In this document: positions 63,301 through 64,000 of the stretch, piece by piece
Layout: each line of letters starts with the position of its first letter
Position numbering within the stretch: the stretch's first letter is position 1
Assembly: GCA_026008535.1 (NCBI GenBank)
Contig: BRKX01000006.1
Span: 30,244,664-30,308,663, forward strand
Direction: 5' to 3'
Length of the DNA: 64,000 nucleotides
Source of the DNA: Perilla frutescens
Taxonomy: Eukaryota > Streptophyta > Magnoliopsida > Lamiales > Lamiaceae
The notes under the pieces: generated by a model
The model's database searches: none
Seen by the model: only the letters and a program-made list of their open reading frames with translations
Told to the model about the DNA's origin: nothing
Position numbers and translations under genes: made by a program

Positions 63301-64000
63301 TTACTTAATACTAGTATAGGCACAAAATTTGATCTAACATCACTAATTCGAATTTCAATTCCAAAATTGGATCTAACATGACTAATTGGACTTCCAATTG
63401 CAACATTTATACTACTATAGTCACAAATTGGATCTAACATCACTAATTGGATTTCCAATTCCAAAATTGGATTTAACATCACTAATTGAAATTCCAATTT
63501 CAACATTACTACGAATATAGTCACAAATTGGATCTAACATGACTAATTGGACTTCCAATTTCAACATTACTACTACTATTGTCACAAATTGGATCTAACA
63601 TCACTAATTAGAATTCCAATTCCAAAATTGGATCTAACATCACTAATTGGACTTCCAATTGCAACATTACTACTACTATAGTGACAAATTGGATCTAACA
63701 TCACTAATTAGAATTCCAATTCCAAAATTGGATCTAACATCACTAATTGGAATTCCAATTGCAACATTACTACTAATATAGTCACAAATTGGATCTAACA
63801 TGACTAATTGGAATTCCAATAGCATACTTAATACTAGTATAGGCACAAATTTGATCTAACATCACTAATTGGAATTTCAATTCCAAAATTGGATCTAACA
63901 TGACTAATTGGACTTCCAATTGCAACATTTATACTACTATAGTCACAAATTGGATCTAATATCACTAATTGGAATTTCAATTCTAAAATTGGATCAAACA

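Larger units (their letters stand above)
28432..64000. repeat. Large satellite array built from 39-bp and 61-bp modules
   Basis: An uninterrupted tandem array running off the window. Two modules dominate. The 39-bp module (for example from GGATCTAACATCAC to CCAAAATT) is about 31% GC in its consensus. The 61-bp module shares the first two-thirds but ends GCAACATTACTACTACTATA plus GTCACAAATT. They combine into 100-bp pairs and longer strings. Both carry the perfect 16-bp palindrome AATTGGAATTCCAATT with an EcoRI site at its centre. Variants of the 61-bp module have ACTAGTATAG, AATATAG or ATTATAG before GTCAC. No gene or transposon was found inside. Open minus-strand frames (repeating LDPILELEFQLVM) arise because 39 is a multiple of three and are not coding. 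Confidence 0.95.

Noticed and set aside
28459..63524. Dozens of minus-strand open frames of 60-147 codons with repeated LDPILELEFQLVM and SNVAIGSPISHVRSNFGIEI segments
   Set aside because: They are translations of the satellite modules. The 39-bp unit equals 13 codons and contains no stop in this frame, and the 61-bp unit merely shifts the frame. The same DNA is open in overlapping frames; no gene start or splice context is present.
28432..64000. A CRISPR-like array
   Set aside because: Repeats are contiguous with no unique spacers, module lengths are 39, 49 and 61 bp, and the surroundings are plant nuclear DNA.

Overview
The window looks like nuclear DNA from a flowering plant. It is AT-rich, carries nested LTR retrotransposons, a hAT element with its 8-bp target duplication, a Mutator-type MITE, a FAR1-related gene and a plant satellite array. 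I cannot assign a species. No feature suggests bacteria, an organelle or a virus.

Layout. (1) 1-1.4 kb: a possible spliced minus-strand gene fragment whose intron is largely a 128-bp tandem repeat. (2) 2.0-16.3 kb: a nest of retroelements. An old minus-strand Athila-like Ty3/gypsy relic (3' LTR, post-pol region, gag/protease pseudogene, RT-RNaseH-integrase missing) was split by a gene-less LTR retrotransposon (6921-13875, 5-bp target duplication CCTTC). That element's 5' LTR was in turn split by a 2,020-bp non-autonomous hAT. A gypsy-type LTR fragment and a truncated copia-like element follow. (3) 16.4-20.7 kb: an unexplained short ORF (possibly YL1/SWC2-like), a 360-bp Mutator-type MITE, and an intact intronless FAR1-related gene of 738 aa. 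(4) 21-28.1 kb: a locally duplicated neighbourhood. It holds three minus-strand copies of a candidate Pol III RNA gene (plant snRNA-type USE, exactly 24 nt, TATA-like box, 114-128 nt body, T-run), three tandem paralogues of a small three-exon helical-protein gene (one intact, two broken), and a two-exon Myb/SANT-like gene. (5) 28.4-64.0 kb, running off the window: about 35.6 kb of satellite built mainly from 39-bp and 61-bp modules, with higher-order duplications of about 3.5, 3.9, 4.1, 4.6, 0.82 and 0.42 kb.

The most interesting signals are in 21-64 kb. The spacer between two of the broken paralogues (about 24.57-24.85 kb) holds a few degenerate copies of the satellite. One 49-bp module there matches the 49-bp modules at the proximal edge of the big array at 46 of 49 positions. 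The array therefore probably grew out of gene-spacer DNA of this same duplicated neighbourhood. The candidate Pol III RNA genes bracket the neighbourhood and one lies about 340 bp from the array edge. The many open frames inside the satellite are periodicity artefacts and are not annotated as genes.
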